Source: JAPWJZ01 sp038247245
GTDB taxonomy: Bacteria; Pseudomonadota; Alphaproteobacteria; Micavibrionales; UBA2020
Direction: 5' to 3'
DNA: 20,671 nucleotides
NCBI GenBank assembly: GCA_038247245.1
Contig: JBBRVE010000053.1
Location: 1-20,671 of the forward strand
Below the pieces are notes generated by a model. It worked only from the letters and a program-made list of their open reading frames with translations, made no database searches and was not told the origin of the DNA. Positions 1 to 8,686 of this stretch are shown here, piece after piece. How positions within the stretch are numbered: the first letter of the stretch is position 1; each line of letters begins with the position of its first letter. A program made the position numbers and the translations under genes.

Positions 1-199
1 CCTCGATCCCGCCGGTCGCCTTTACACCACCGAAAACATCAAACAGATTTTGAACATGCGCGATTTCATGGATTCCATGCGCGGTAGCGCCATCCTTGAA
101 AATAGCGGCGGTGGCGGCGGCCCCGGTTTCGGCCCGCGCGAGCGTCAGGAATTTTCCAACCAGCTGGACAAGATTATCGCCAAAGCGAAGAAGACTTAA
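1..199 (+). CDS. C-terminal end of an unidentified protein (5' truncated by window)
   Basis: An open frame runs from the window edge (first full codon at base 2) to a TAA at 197-199, giving 65 residues. They begin LDPAGRLYTT, continue with a Met/Asp-rich helix-like stretch (MRDFMDSMRG), then a run of five Gly, a GFGPRER turn and a basic end (IIAKAKKT). I do not recognise a family. The Gly run suggests a flexible link before a short C-terminal helix. The stop codon lies in the palindrome TTAA (196-199), which also supplies the stop of the convergent minus-strand gene. That the frame is coding is supported by GC-rich, C/G-ending codons and no interruption; function is unknown. Confidence 0.6.
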   Translation, partial: LDPAGRLYTTENIKQILNMRDFMDSMRGSAILENSGGGGGPGFGPRERQEFSNQLDKIIAKAKKT

Positions 200-1191
200 T
201 TTCTCTTCGAAAGCTCGATCAATTCCCTGATTTTTGGAAGAAAGCCTATTTCAAAGGGTTCTTGCACAACACGTTGCTCTTTGTTTCCTTCTACGCCGTG
301 TTGTACGACTTTCCAGACCATATCATTGACCATCAGCCCACCATCAAGCAGGTATGCGCCATAGATATTCAATTCGACAGCGGGGCGCCTCGTGAGTGTC
401 TTGCCGGAATTTTTGAACGCGTCACAATCCCAGCAAAATATCCGGTAAAGCCCACCAGGGGGAGATGTGTAATAGGCATTGATCGTGTATTCCTTGATCT
501 TGGCATCGTAGCTGTAAAAGCTAATGGGTATGCAGTAATCGCCGCTTTTGTCATCGCACTCTTCAATTTTGCCAAGTACCGCGCTCTTGTCGGCAAAGAG
601 CACAGCATTTTCGGGAAGGCCGTTTTGGCCTGCGACAGCATGCGCGTCGGGCTTGCTGTTATGCATAACCGTATCGCCCAAAAATAAAAGAACAGGGCCA
701 TCTTTCAATATGATTGTGTTGCCTGTGTCCCAGCTCAGTTGACCGCCTTGCGCGAGATACTTCCCGATATTCTTGACGGGTGTGATGCAATAAAATTTTC
801 CCGTGTTGCCGCTTTTCCCTGTGCGCTCCTGCTCAGCCCATTTTAAACGTGTCTCTTTTTCGGATGGCCCTTTTGCCGCACCCCATGTCACGCCTTCGCC
901 GCGCGGCCCGGTATAGAAGCTGCCTCTTAAATCGTCACAATTTGTTCCGCTGACATAGGCCGCAGACATGGTTTTTCTTCCGGAAGCGGCAAATGCATAT
1001 TTGCCTTCGACCTGTTCTTCGGGTGGCACATCGCGGGCAACATAGCCGTACCCTTCATCTTCGCGGTTGTATTTTTGATAGTGATAGAGACGCCCTTCAA
1101 CCAGCTGGCCAATGGTGCTGAATTTCAGCCAGCAAAAGGCAACGCCTGCTACTACTAGCAAGTAGTACAAAGCTTTTGGCGTCATCTTCAT
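196..1191 (-). CDS. Membrane-anchored protein of unknown function with a C-terminal CxxC
   Basis: 331 residues. One hydrophobic segment at about residues 8-26 follows two lysines, so this is an N-terminal anchor or uncleaved signal with the rest probably outside the cytoplasm. The body is rich in Gly, Tyr and Asp and carries a CWDC motif at residues 253-256 plus further cysteines (for example in TNCDD and EECDD), which could form disulfides or bind a metal. No family recognised. It begins 3 bases after the upstream 80-residue gene and is the last gene of a three-gene minus-strand operon. ATG at 1191 and a second ATG two codons later are equally possible starts. Its base composition is more AT-rich than its neighbours. 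The stop overlaps the stop of the convergent gene at 196-199. Confidence 0.75.
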   Translation of the reverse strand: MKMTPKALYYLLVVAGVAFCWLKFSTIGQLVEGRLYHYQKYNREDEGYGYVARDVPPEEQVEGKYAFAASGRKTMSAAYVSGTNCDDLRGSFYTGPRGEGVTWGAAKGPSEKETRLKWAEQERTGKSGNTGKFYCITPVKNIGKYLAQGGQLSWDTGNTIILKDGPVLLFLGDTVMHNSKPDAHAVAGQNGLPENAVLFADKSAVLGKIEECDDKSGDYCIPISFYSYDAKIKEYTINAYYTSPPGGLYRIFCWDCDAFKNSGKTLTRRPAVELNIYGAYLLDGGLMVNDMVWKVVQHGVEGNKEQRVVQEPFEIGFLPKIRELIELSKRN

Positions 1192-1194
1192 TTT

Positions 1195-1437
1195 TTACTT
1201 GTTCGCCTGCGCGATGATCGTGGGCAAGACAAAGAAATCGATCAGCCCCGCAAAACCAACGCAAATGCCGACGATCATGTGCATGTCGTCGCCAAGGTCG
1301 ACCATCGATGCGATGCCGCCGACGTTCAGCGCGACAGCCGTGCCCGCAACCATCAAAACCGCACCTGTGCCGCGCACGATGTTCACGACCATGGCCGTGC
1401 CGCGCGCTTTTTGTTCGGGGGTTATTTGGTTGCTCAT
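1195..1437 (-). CDS. Small two-helix inner-membrane protein of unknown function
   Basis: 80 residues with two clear membrane segments (about 17-37 and 53-74) joined by a short acidic loop (DLGDDM), and a polar N-terminus (SNQITPEQKAR). Such hairpins are common accessory subunits or oligomeric membrane proteins, but no named family is evident. Its ATG (1435-1437) overlaps the TGA of the upstream Kir-like gene in an ATGA arrangement, and GGAG lies about 9 bases upstream, so it is almost certainly translationally coupled to that gene. The next gene starts 3 bases downstream. Coupling to a channel-like protein suggests a shared membrane complex; this is inference. Confidence 0.75.
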   Translation of the reverse strand: MSNQITPEQKARGTAMVVNIVRGTGAVLMVAGTAVALNVGGIASMVDLGDDMHMIVGICVGFAGLIDFFVLPTIIAQANK

Positions 1438-2276
1438 GCGTATTGCTCCAGTTCCGTGCGATCGCTGATGCGCATCGGCAGGGATTTAAAGATCCCCTTG
1501 TGCAGGATCAGATTGTAATTCATGCCGTCCTGTTCATCCACGTTGATGTTCTTGTGGATGACGAAATGCGAATAGGAGCGCGCATCGGTGCCCTGAATCA
1601 AAATCTGCAGGCAGCGGCGCACGCGGGCAGGGCGCACGCCATCTTTTGCCACGGAATCCAAAATCGGCTTGCCGGGGCGGAACGGGTAATTGCGCGTTTT
1701 CGAATTCGCCAGCAGGATGTCGCCCGGCACCGCAATGCTCCAAGGCATAAGCTGTTCCATTACCAGTATGCGCTGGGGCGTGAACTGGTCGATGGTGAAA
1801 TAGGTGCGGAAGGTGTCTTCTTTGCCGTCCACGATATGCGTTTCTTCCACGGTCAGCGCAATCGCCAGCGTGACGTCCACAAGGTCGGCGGGGTAAAAAT
1901 TCGACATGCGCACCAGCACATAGGGCATCGCCGCATTCCACTGGGTGCTCAGCACCCCGCGCTTCGACAAAATCAAATCCACGCGCGGGCGGATGAAGCG
2001 CGCCGTGATGACCGCGCTGAAAAACACGTTGAGGATCACAAGCCCGATCGACATGACGGCGATAATCGCCACAACCGATGCAATGCGCGCTTCGGTATCA
2101 AGGTTCAGCGGCATGTCGTTCGGCAGGTTGATGCCGAACACGCTGGTCAGCGTTTGCAGCACATCCAGCTTTGCATCCGGCAGCGCGATGCCCAGTAACA
2201 GCCAGCAACCGCCAAGCGTGACAAGAATGCCGACAGTATATAATGCAGTGATCTTGAAAAAATCGCGCTGGAACAT
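1434..2276 (-). CDS. Inward-rectifier (Kir/KirBac)-like channel protein with a non-canonical filter
   Basis: 280 residues from the ATG at 2276; a TTG 22 codons upstream (2342) would add an unlikely polar extension, and a G-rich ribosome site precedes 2276. TM1 is about residues 9-32, a pore-helix-like stretch and loop about 38-52, TM2 about 63-90. TM2 is followed by TARFIRPR, matching the ARFARPR slide into the cytoplasmic domain of bacterial Kir channels. The C-terminal part (about 99-275) follows the Kir immunoglobulin-like cytoplasmic domain order, with a late LIQGTDARS segment comparable to the MIEGSDETT segment of KirBac1.1. Where KirBac has TVGYGD, this protein has SVFGIN (45-50), so potassium selectivity is doubtful. 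First gene of a three-gene operon and coupled to the next. Kir homology is my alignment by eye; a pore-dead sensor or scaffold is an alternative. Confidence 0.65.
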   Translation of the reverse strand: MFQRDFFKITALYTVGILVTLGGCWLLLGIALPDAKLDVLQTLTSVFGINLPNDMPLNLDTEARIASVVAIIAVMSIGLVILNVFFSAVITARFIRPRVDLILSKRGVLSTQWNAAMPYVLVRMSNFYPADLVDVTLAIALTVEETHIVDGKEDTFRTYFTIDQFTPQRILVMEQLMPWSIAVPGDILLANSKTRNYPFRPGKPILDSVAKDGVRPARVRRCLQILIQGTDARSYSHFVIHKNINVDEQDGMNYNLILHKGIFKSLPMRISDRTELEQYA

Positions 2277-2463
2277 GAAAAGAGCCCCCCGAATATGCCC
2301 TTCATTACTGTAGCGGGTTGGCGTAAAAACCCAAATCCCCAAATGCCGCGCGAATCCATAAGTGACGATAAATATTCCATAACATTCAATTATTTAGAAA
2401 TTGGGTAATTTTATTACACTGTCTTTTCAATGACCTGCAAGGCGATTTGCTTTTTATTTGGAA

Positions 2464-2497
2464 ATTAAGCGTAACTTAATTATTATCGAAAATAATA
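2464..2497. promoter_or_regulatory. Two adjacent 17-bp inverted repeats in a divergent promoter region
   Basis: Within the AT-rich 281-base gap between the minus operon (start 2276) and the plus cassette (start 2558) there are two perfect dyads of the same geometry: ATTAAG-N5-CTTAAT at 2464-2480 and TATTAT-N5-ATAATA at 2481-2497, directly abutting. Each has 6-bp arms and an 11-bp centre-to-centre half-site distance, as expected for dimeric repressors or activators on one DNA face. They could control either or both divergent operons. AT-rich DNA makes chance dyads likelier, so confidence is modest. I cannot place a convincing -35/-10 pair in this gap. Confidence 0.35.
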
Positions 2498-2557
2498 GGT
2501 CATGCCTGAGTTAAAGGTATGCGTTTTTATGGTGTGTAAAAGGGCGGTTTAAGGCGA

Positions 2558-5500
2558 ATGGCCACAGGGCTTACAGACGCGGCTGGAAAAGTATTTGGCA
2601 AGGAGGAGATCGACCGGATCCTCTCCCTGCCCATTACGCAGATGCGTATCGAGCTGAAGCACGCCTATCAGGATAAAGCCTTCACCCAGGAACAATTCGA
2701 AAGCTTCGTGGATCGCCTCGCCAAGGTTGATAATCTTGGCGGTCAGGTCGCCATCGCCAAGCAGGCGGCCGATAAACGCGAAGTCGGCGACGCCATTGAT
2801 ATTGAATTGAACACGCCCGCCAAACAGCTGCTCTGGGCGGCGGTCATGACGCGCATGATGCGTTCTGACGAAAAGGCGAAGGTTTCCGGCAGCAAATTGT
2901 GGAGCCAGATGCAGGATACCGTCGGCTTCAACAACGAAGCCATCGGCGTATCCAAAGTCATCGCGCGTTCGCTGCAAAACGCGGACACCACGTTTGATTG
3001 GGGCGCGCCCGGCACTTGGTTCTATTTCCATCCTAAAAAGAACCATATCAATATAGACATGTATTACACGCTGCTGATGGGCTTCGAGCACGTCCGTGCG
3101 GTTCACCTCCACGAAATCGGCCACTCGGAATTGTCGAACACCTATTCGCCGACGATGAAGAAGCTGTACGACAAGGTGAAAATCCTCATCGACCCCAGCA
3201 CGGTCAATCCTGAATCGCAAACCGACCCGACCAAGAAAAAACCGCGCATCAAGATGAAAAAAGCGGAATATCGCCAGCTGATGCTCGATGTCGCCGAATG
3301 GCAGCTCCGCTTCAAGCTGTGGCATATGACGGAGGACACCGTCGTCAACCAGTTCTCCGCCAACAAATCAGGCGAGATCAACCAGAACTTCGGCAACTCG
3401 CTCAATTATGTCAGTGCCGTGCTGCAGGGCTTTGGCGAATTGATGTCGGGCGACGCGTTCAAGCGCGACGTAAGGGTATCGAGCGACGCGCCCCCCGATG
3501 CGAACGACCCCAAACGCGCAGCATGGGAAGAAAAACAGCAGAAAAAAGAAGACGCCGAGAAAGAACGCGCCGAGCGCCTGCGCCGCGCCACCACGCCGCT
3601 GACGGATGACGAGTTGAAGGACATCCAGGCCGGCAACATCGACAAGAAAATCGCGCAGAAAATGTTCGACCAGATCAACACAGCCGTGTTGCTGGCCTAT
3701 TACGAACAGAACGGCATGTTCCGCGGCGTCGATAAAAACTGGGAACGTCTGCATATCATCCCGCAGGATATCCGCCGTGCCATTGATGTTTCCGCCATCC
3801 CCGGTGCTGCCGGCAAGGACGCGTTTGAATACCTGATCGATATGTCGGTCGGGCAGGTGAACCCGAACAAGGAATTGATGCGCATTCCGCTCGACCGCAC
3901 CCGCGCTATCACGCATATGGCGGAACAGGTGGGCGTGAAAAAAGCGACCACTTCCTTCCTCGACCTCAATAGCGCATTTGACGATATGGATGCGGGCGTT
4001 GAAAAGTCGGAAGCCGATAACGCCGCCGATTACGCGCGCGAACTGCTCGCGAAAATGAAGATCCAGAACCTGGCGCCCGATGCGGATCCGGTCGAGGCTG
4101 TGCTGTTCCTTGCCGCCAAGGCGCATGGTATCCGCAACCTGCAGCCGCAGGCCGCCGACCGCATTTTGCAACACGACCCGTACCAGACGCTGCAGGACAG
4201 CTACCGCGCGGTTGTCGCCTATACGTCCGAACAGCGCGGCATGGTCATGGAACATGTCTGGGACACTTACCTGAAACCCTATGCCGATGTCATCCTGAAG
4301 GCCTATGAAGAAAAACTCGACAAAAAGGCCGAGCAGAAGAAAGAACAGCAGAAAGACAAAAAGAAAGACCCGCAAAAAGGCGAAAAAGGCCAGCAAGGTC
4401 AACAAGGCGGCGAACCGGGTGAATCCGGTGACGGCGAAGGCAGCAGCTCCGGCGGCGCGGATTCAGAACCCGATATCAGCGACAATCAGGAAGAGGGCGA
4501 AGGCCAGGACAGCGGTATCGAAATTACCGACGACGATAACGACGGCGAAGTCGATGGCGACCCCTCCGATGACAACGATAACGACGGCGAAGGTCAGGAC
4601 AGCGACAAGGAAGACGGCAAGGGCGGCGCAGGAGACGATGACGAAGTCGAGCTCGACGACGAAGACATGAGCCAGATCGGCGACCTGAACGAAGACCCGA
4701 ACGAAGGCCGCGAACAGGAAGCCGCCGAAAACGAAGCCAATGCGAACGATAACGCGAAAGACGGCAAAGATCAGAACGGGCAGGAACAGCAGGAAAGCAA
4801 GCCCAAAAAAGTCAGTGACTTCAAGGATAAAGAACCCGCGCGCGAAGACCTGACCGAACAGGAAAAGCAGGAGCGCCGCGAAGCCGCCAAAAATATGCCG
4901 GAAGGCAACAAGCTCGACAAAAACACCGCACAGGACACGCAGGATGTCGACCTTGCGAAACTGGCGAAGGGTGATTACCGCGATTTCAACCGTCGCGTTT
5001 ATGAACTGTCGCCCGTCATTTCGCAACAGGCACGCATCTATCAGAACATTCGCGCCGAACAGCGCCGCGCAATACGCAAGATGTCGCGCGACCAGCATTC
5101 GTTCATCGCGTCTGACGGCAACTTCCTGGGCCGTCACGACATGGAAAAATCGCGCCGCACGAAACTGAAGCAGGCTTTCGGCCAGCCCGTGAACGTGGAA
5201 GACTTCAAGAAGATCAAGCGTGACGAACAGGCATTTGCCGACAGCACGATTGAAATCATCTCGCTCATCGACGGTTCGGGCTCCATGCCGATGAAAAACC
5301 TCGGCAACGGCGTGAATGCAATGGAAGTGGCGCTGCAAAGCGCGGTCATCAACTATATGGCAGCGCGCAAGGCCGGCATCGACGGCTGGATCATCATCTG
5401 GGGCAATGCCAAGCCGCTCATCGTGGCATCACCGGACATGCCGCTGAAAGAAGTCGGCGAAAATGTGCAGCGCGTGCGCGGCGGCATCAATAGCGGCACC

Positions 5501-5929
5501 GCGCTGGCTCCCGGTTTTGACACCACCATGCAAACGCTGGCTGAACACCGCAATAAAAACGGCACCATCAGCGGATCGTCGCATATCATGGTTTATTCCG
5601 ACGGCGAGATTCAGGACGAAGCCGCCGCGCAAAAACGCATCGAAGCGATCACTGCAGGCACTAAAAACGTATCCATCGACGTCGCCGTGCTGGTGAGCAA
5701 GGGAAGCCGCGAGGCACCGACAGAGATGGAGCGCATGATTAACAAGATCACCGCGAAAAGCGGCGACCGTAAAGTAGGTGTGCTGCGCGGCGATGACGCG
5801 CGCACGGTGCCGCTGGAACTGTCGCGCCGTACCCTGCAGCGCGTGAAGCGCTTCAAGGTTGAAGTGGTGCCCGATGACCGCAAACGTGCCATTTACAAGG
5901 CCGTTTCGCGCAAACTGAACGAAATGTGA
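2558..5929 (+). CDS. Large VWA-domain protein with metallopeptidase-like N-domain (CobT/DUF2201-like), partner of the AAA+ ATPase
   Basis: 1123 residues; AAGGCG precedes the ATG. N-terminal region: HEIGH at 185-189, then HMTEDTVVNQ at 256-265, the order seen in putative metallopeptidase domains attached to bacterial VWA proteins (HExxH, then a helix with an acidic residue and VN). E259 or D260 is a candidate third zinc ligand. Residues about 588-800 form a charged linker: first Lys/Gln-rich, then strongly acidic, resembling the CobT and midasin linkers. C-terminal VWA domain about 895-1090 has a full MIDAS: D905, S907 and S909 (DGSGSM), T981 (SGTALAPG), D1015 (YSDGE). In MoxR-VWA, CobS-CobT and NorQ-NorD pairs such a protein couples an AAA+ ring to a client. 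The AAA+ gene follows after 35 bases, supporting that role. No cobN or other cobalamin gene is present, so cobaltochelatase CobT would be a wrong name. Confidence 0.85.
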   Translation: MATGLTDAAGKVFGKEEIDRILSLPITQMRIELKHAYQDKAFTQEQFESFVDRLAKVDNLGGQVAIAKQAADKREVGDAIDIELNTPAKQLLWAAVMTRMMRSDEKAKVSGSKLWSQMQDTVGFNNEAIGVSKVIARSLQNADTTFDWGAPGTWFYFHPKKNHINIDMYYTLLMGFEHVRAVHLHEIGHSELSNTYSPTMKKLYDKVKILIDPSTVNPESQTDPTKKKPRIKMKKAEYRQLMLDVAEWQLRFKLWHMTEDTVVNQFSANKSGEINQNFGNSLNYVSAVLQGFGELMSGDAFKRDVRVSSDAPPDANDPKRAAWEEKQQKKEDAEKERAERLRRATTPLTDDELKDIQAGNIDKKIAQKMFDQINTAVLLAYYEQNGMFRGVDKNWERLHIIPQDIRRAIDVSAIPGAAGKDAFEYLIDMSVGQVNPNKELMRIPLDRTRAITHMAEQVGVKKATTSFLDLNSAFDDMDAGVEKSEADNAADYARELLAKMKIQNLAPDADPVEAVLFLAAKAHGIRNLQPQAADRILQHDPYQTLQDSYRAVVAYTSEQRGMVMEHVWDTYLKPYADVILKAYEEKLDKKAEQKKEQQKDKKKDPQKGEKGQQGQQGGEPGESGDGEGSSSGGADSEPDISDNQEEGEGQDSGIEITDDDNDGEVDGDPSDDNDNDGEGQDSDKEDGKGGAGDDDEVELDDEDMSQIGDLNEDPNEGREQEAAENEANANDNAKDGKDQNGQEQQESKPKKVSDFKDKEPAREDLTEQEKQERREAAKNMPEGNKLDKNTAQDTQDVDLAKLAKGDYRDFNRRVYELSPVISQQARIYQNIRAEQRRAIRKMSRDQHSFIASDGNFLGRHDMEKSRRTKLKQAFGQPVNVEDFKKIKRDEQAFADSTIEIISLIDGSGSMPMKNLGNGVNAMEVALQSAVINYMAARKAGIDGWIIIWGNAKPLIVASPDMPLKEVGENVQRVRGGINSGTALAPGFDTTMQTLAEHRNKNGTISGSSHIMVYSDGEIQDEAAAQKRIEAITAGTKNVSIDVAVLVSKGSREAPTEMERMINKITAKSGDRKVGVLRGDDARTVPLELSRRTLQRVKRFKVEVVPDDRKRAIYKAVSRKLNEM

Positions 5930-5964
5930 TTTTTGGATAAAAAGGTTTTAACAGGAGAAACCAA

Positions 5965-8667
5965 ATGGCTGAAGACAAAAAACCCGAATCCCTGATGACC
6001 AAGCGCAGGATCGACCTGACGCCCGCGGAAATCGCGAGCCTCAAGCGCCCGGTCGGTATTTCGGGCCTGCCGTACCCCAAGATCAAGCTTGTGGAAGACG
6101 CGCAGGGCAACGTCCAGCATCAGGTGCAGATCGTGCAGGATACGCGCAACCCGATCGTTGTGTTCTCCGACATGTCTACCAAAAAGGTCAACGGCATCAT
6201 GTATCGCGAAATGGCGATCCCCGCGATGATGCACATGACCCAGAAAATCCTGGAGCGTACCGACCCCAGCCGTTCCGACCGCATCATCGCCCTGCTCGGT
6301 GAAGCATCCTACGGTAAATCACACGAATTCAAGAAAATCGGCCGCATGCTGCACCCCGATGGCGCGATCCAGGTTGATTGCGGCGGCATGAACATGCACG
6401 AAATCCTGTTCCGCACTGTCATCGACTACGGCAAGGGCGTGAAGGATTTGTTCGATAAACGCGTTGAAAGCGGGAAGGTTTCTCCCGATACGCTGGCGAC
6501 TCTGGAAGAAGAATTCCCTAATTCTGTCATGCGCAGGGATGACGGTTCTGCCCGCATCAACTGGGATGCCGTCGGCAAGCCCGCCAAGAATGACACCGGC
6601 GCAACGACAGAAGACCGTGGTGACGCCGTGCGCCGCGCGAAAGGCCTGATGGAATTCCTGTACGAAAAAGAAGGCATTTCCGTCCAGAACAACTCCTTTG
6701 GCGTCAAGACTGTGCCGGGTGAATTGTATGAATCATGGATCAGCGGCCGTCCCCTGCTGCTGGACGAATTGACCAAGGCGATCCCGGAATCTCTCGACGT
6801 TCTGAACACGGTAACGCAGGTTTTCAACGGTGAAAGCCCGTCTGCACGCGTGTACAACCCGATGTCTGAATCGGGCGACAGTGCCGACAACGACAGCCCG
6901 AAATACCTCGATTTCGACGCCAAGGACATGCGCGCCAGCTGGATTTTGGGCGTAGCGGGTAACGAGGCGTCGGACGGTATCACGACCCATGAACTTTCCA
7001 AATCGCTCGGCTCGCGCCTTTACGTCATGCGCGTCGGTGATGCGGGACAGGCGGACTGGGCGCACCGTACGTCGCAGGTCTGGACCGGCCTGCCGCTGAC
7101 GACGCTTTACACTGTGTTTGGCAAAGCGGCCCAGGCGCAGCCCGAAGCCTTCGGAAAATTCCTGGTCGACCTGCGCAAGCTGGAACTGTCTGCGGACGAA
7201 GTGAACGCCATTCCGCCGCACCAGATCGAATTCCTGTTAAAATACCCGGACACCGTCAAGGCGGCCAATCAGGTCTCGACGTTCTGGAGCGAGCAGGACC
7301 AGTTGTCGCATGACGACAGCCCCTTGCTGATGCAGGATGCGTATAAAGGCCTGGTCGATGAACTGGGCGAGGGCGCACGCAATATCGGCATCACGTTCCG
7401 TACCATCACCGCTTCCTATAACGACGCGCGCCACACCACGCCGGAGGCGCGCCCTGTATCCGAAGCAGTCGTCAACCTTGACCTTGCGAAAACCTTCAAC
7501 GATCTCGATACCAGCGTTATCGGTCAGACAGCGCCCGGCTGGCACAGCTTTGGTGCGAACCTTGCAGAAGCCATCCGGTGGAACATCGTCAACGCAACTG
7601 TGGGCATGAAGAAAACCCGCGGCGCGCTGATGAAGCTGGCGAAAGACAACGGCATCACGCCCGAGGATTTCAAGGAAGCACTGCCCAGCGCCGATATCAA
7701 GCCGCTGTCACAGCTGCTGAAATTCGACGAAAACCCCGAAGTTGCGGGTTCCGAAGAGCTTATTGCGCTGCGCACCATCGCAACCGCCGCGATCCGCGCC
7801 CAGTTCAAGAACATCCGCCAGTCGGATGAAGGCATCATCCCCATGGTGAGCCTGATACGCGCCGTGAAGGAACTGGACGAACAGAAACAGTCGAACCCGC
7901 AAACCGTCATCGTGCCCAACGATGATGTGAACACCATCGGCGCATCGCCGCTGCTGGCCGCGCAGGCGATCCCCGTGTTCGACCTGCCCGAAGACGACAG
8001 CGAGTTCGAGCTGATGGATTTCCGTGCGGTGCTGGGTGCGCTGGTCGCCCCCAAATACATGGACGAAAACCGCGAGCGTTTCTGGCCCGTCGGCTTCACG
8101 CAAAAACTCGACAACCCGCCCGATATGGAGAACCCTGAAAAGGTCGAGCCGTACAATATCGGCGAAGGCAAAGGCAAATGGGGCTTCAACCTCACCGTCC
8201 TGAACGCGACGAACGAGAAACAGGAACAGGTCTATCTGTGGCTGATCGAGGACAAGGTGCGTCTCGATAAAACGCAGACCGACTGGCACCGTTATATGCT
8301 GGTCGGCCCCGAAGCCATCTCGCCCGACCTCGAGGCGCAGCTGGCCAAGGGCGGCGTGCAGTATGTTGTGAAGGACGATGCCAACACTGCCGAAGCCGTC
8401 AACAGCTTCCTGGTCGAAGGCGCGCGCGTGCGCGGCGAAGACAACAAGATGGCGGTTGCCGATGCGAAAGAAGTGACGGAAATGATCGTGAAGGCTTTCG
8501 CGGTGCAATGCCCGCTGCCGCGCGTCATGCCCGGCACCGACCCCAACGAGCAGATCATCCCCGAAGATGCGACGCTGGGCGATATGATCCATGAAGCGAA
8601 GGAAGCGCCCGCCGTTTTCACCAGCATCATGAAACCGAAAGCAAAAGTTGCCGCACCCGCGCGTTAA
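5965..8667 (+). CDS. AAA+ ATPase of the MoxR/CobS type with a long unassigned C-terminus
   Basis: 900 residues, preceded by AGGAG at good spacing. AAA+ core: Walker A GEASYGKS (112-119), Walker B LLLDE (264-268; D267, E268), sensor-1 asparagine N333 in LGVAGN, and a candidate arginine finger R351 in LGSRL. The long insert between Walker A and B (about residues 140-250) and the LLLDE followed by a predicted helix fit the MoxR/CobS branch, which remodels protein or metal complexes with a VWA partner. Known MoxR/CobS proteins are usually about 300-400 residues; here about 500 residues after the ATPase core, rich in Asp/Glu and with an Ala/Lys-rich end, have no family I recognise and may bind the client. 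Cotranscription with the VWA gene upstream and the 104-residue gene 19 bases downstream is likely. The function of the complex is not known. Confidence 0.85.
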   Translation: MAEDKKPESLMTKRRIDLTPAEIASLKRPVGISGLPYPKIKLVEDAQGNVQHQVQIVQDTRNPIVVFSDMSTKKVNGIMYREMAIPAMMHMTQKILERTDPSRSDRIIALLGEASYGKSHEFKKIGRMLHPDGAIQVDCGGMNMHEILFRTVIDYGKGVKDLFDKRVESGKVSPDTLATLEEEFPNSVMRRDDGSARINWDAVGKPAKNDTGATTEDRGDAVRRAKGLMEFLYEKEGISVQNNSFGVKTVPGELYESWISGRPLLLDELTKAIPESLDVLNTVTQVFNGESPSARVYNPMSESGDSADNDSPKYLDFDAKDMRASWILGVAGNEASDGITTHELSKSLGSRLYVMRVGDAGQADWAHRTSQVWTGLPLTTLYTVFGKAAQAQPEAFGKFLVDLRKLELSADEVNAIPPHQIEFLLKYPDTVKAANQVSTFWSEQDQLSHDDSPLLMQDAYKGLVDELGEGARNIGITFRTITASYNDARHTTPEARPVSEAVVNLDLAKTFNDLDTSVIGQTAPGWHSFGANLAEAIRWNIVNATVGMKKTRGALMKLAKDNGITPEDFKEALPSADIKPLSQLLKFDENPEVAGSEELIALRTIATAAIRAQFKNIRQSDEGIIPMVSLIRAVKELDEQKQSNPQTVIVPNDDVNTIGASPLLAAQAIPVFDLPEDDSEFELMDFRAVLGALVAPKYMDENRERFWPVGFTQKLDNPPDMENPEKVEPYNIGEGKGKWGFNLTVLNATNEKQEQVYLWLIEDKVRLDKTQTDWHRYMLVGPEAISPDLEAQLAKGGVQYVVKDDANTAEAVNSFLVEGARVRGEDNKMAVADAKEVTEMIVKAFAVQCPLPRVMPGTDPNEQIIPEDATLGDMIHEAKEAPAVFTSIMKPKAKVAAPAR

Positions 8668-8686
8668 TCGTGAAAGGATAAAACCT

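Noticed and set aside
1308..2198. Plus-strand frame of 296 codons
   Set aside because: Antisense shadow of the Kir-like gene; Arg/His-rich translation and no initiation signals.
3368..5338. Long minus-strand frames (345 and 291 codons) opposite the VWA gene
   Set aside because: Hydrophobic Phe/Val-rich translations arise from the complement of the acidic and lysine-rich linker codons; no ribosome sites.
2558..8667. Naming the VWA/AAA+ pair CobT/CobS of cobaltochelatase
   Set aside because: No cobN or other cobalamin gene is present, and both proteins are far larger than CobT and CobS with extra domains; only the domain logic is shared.
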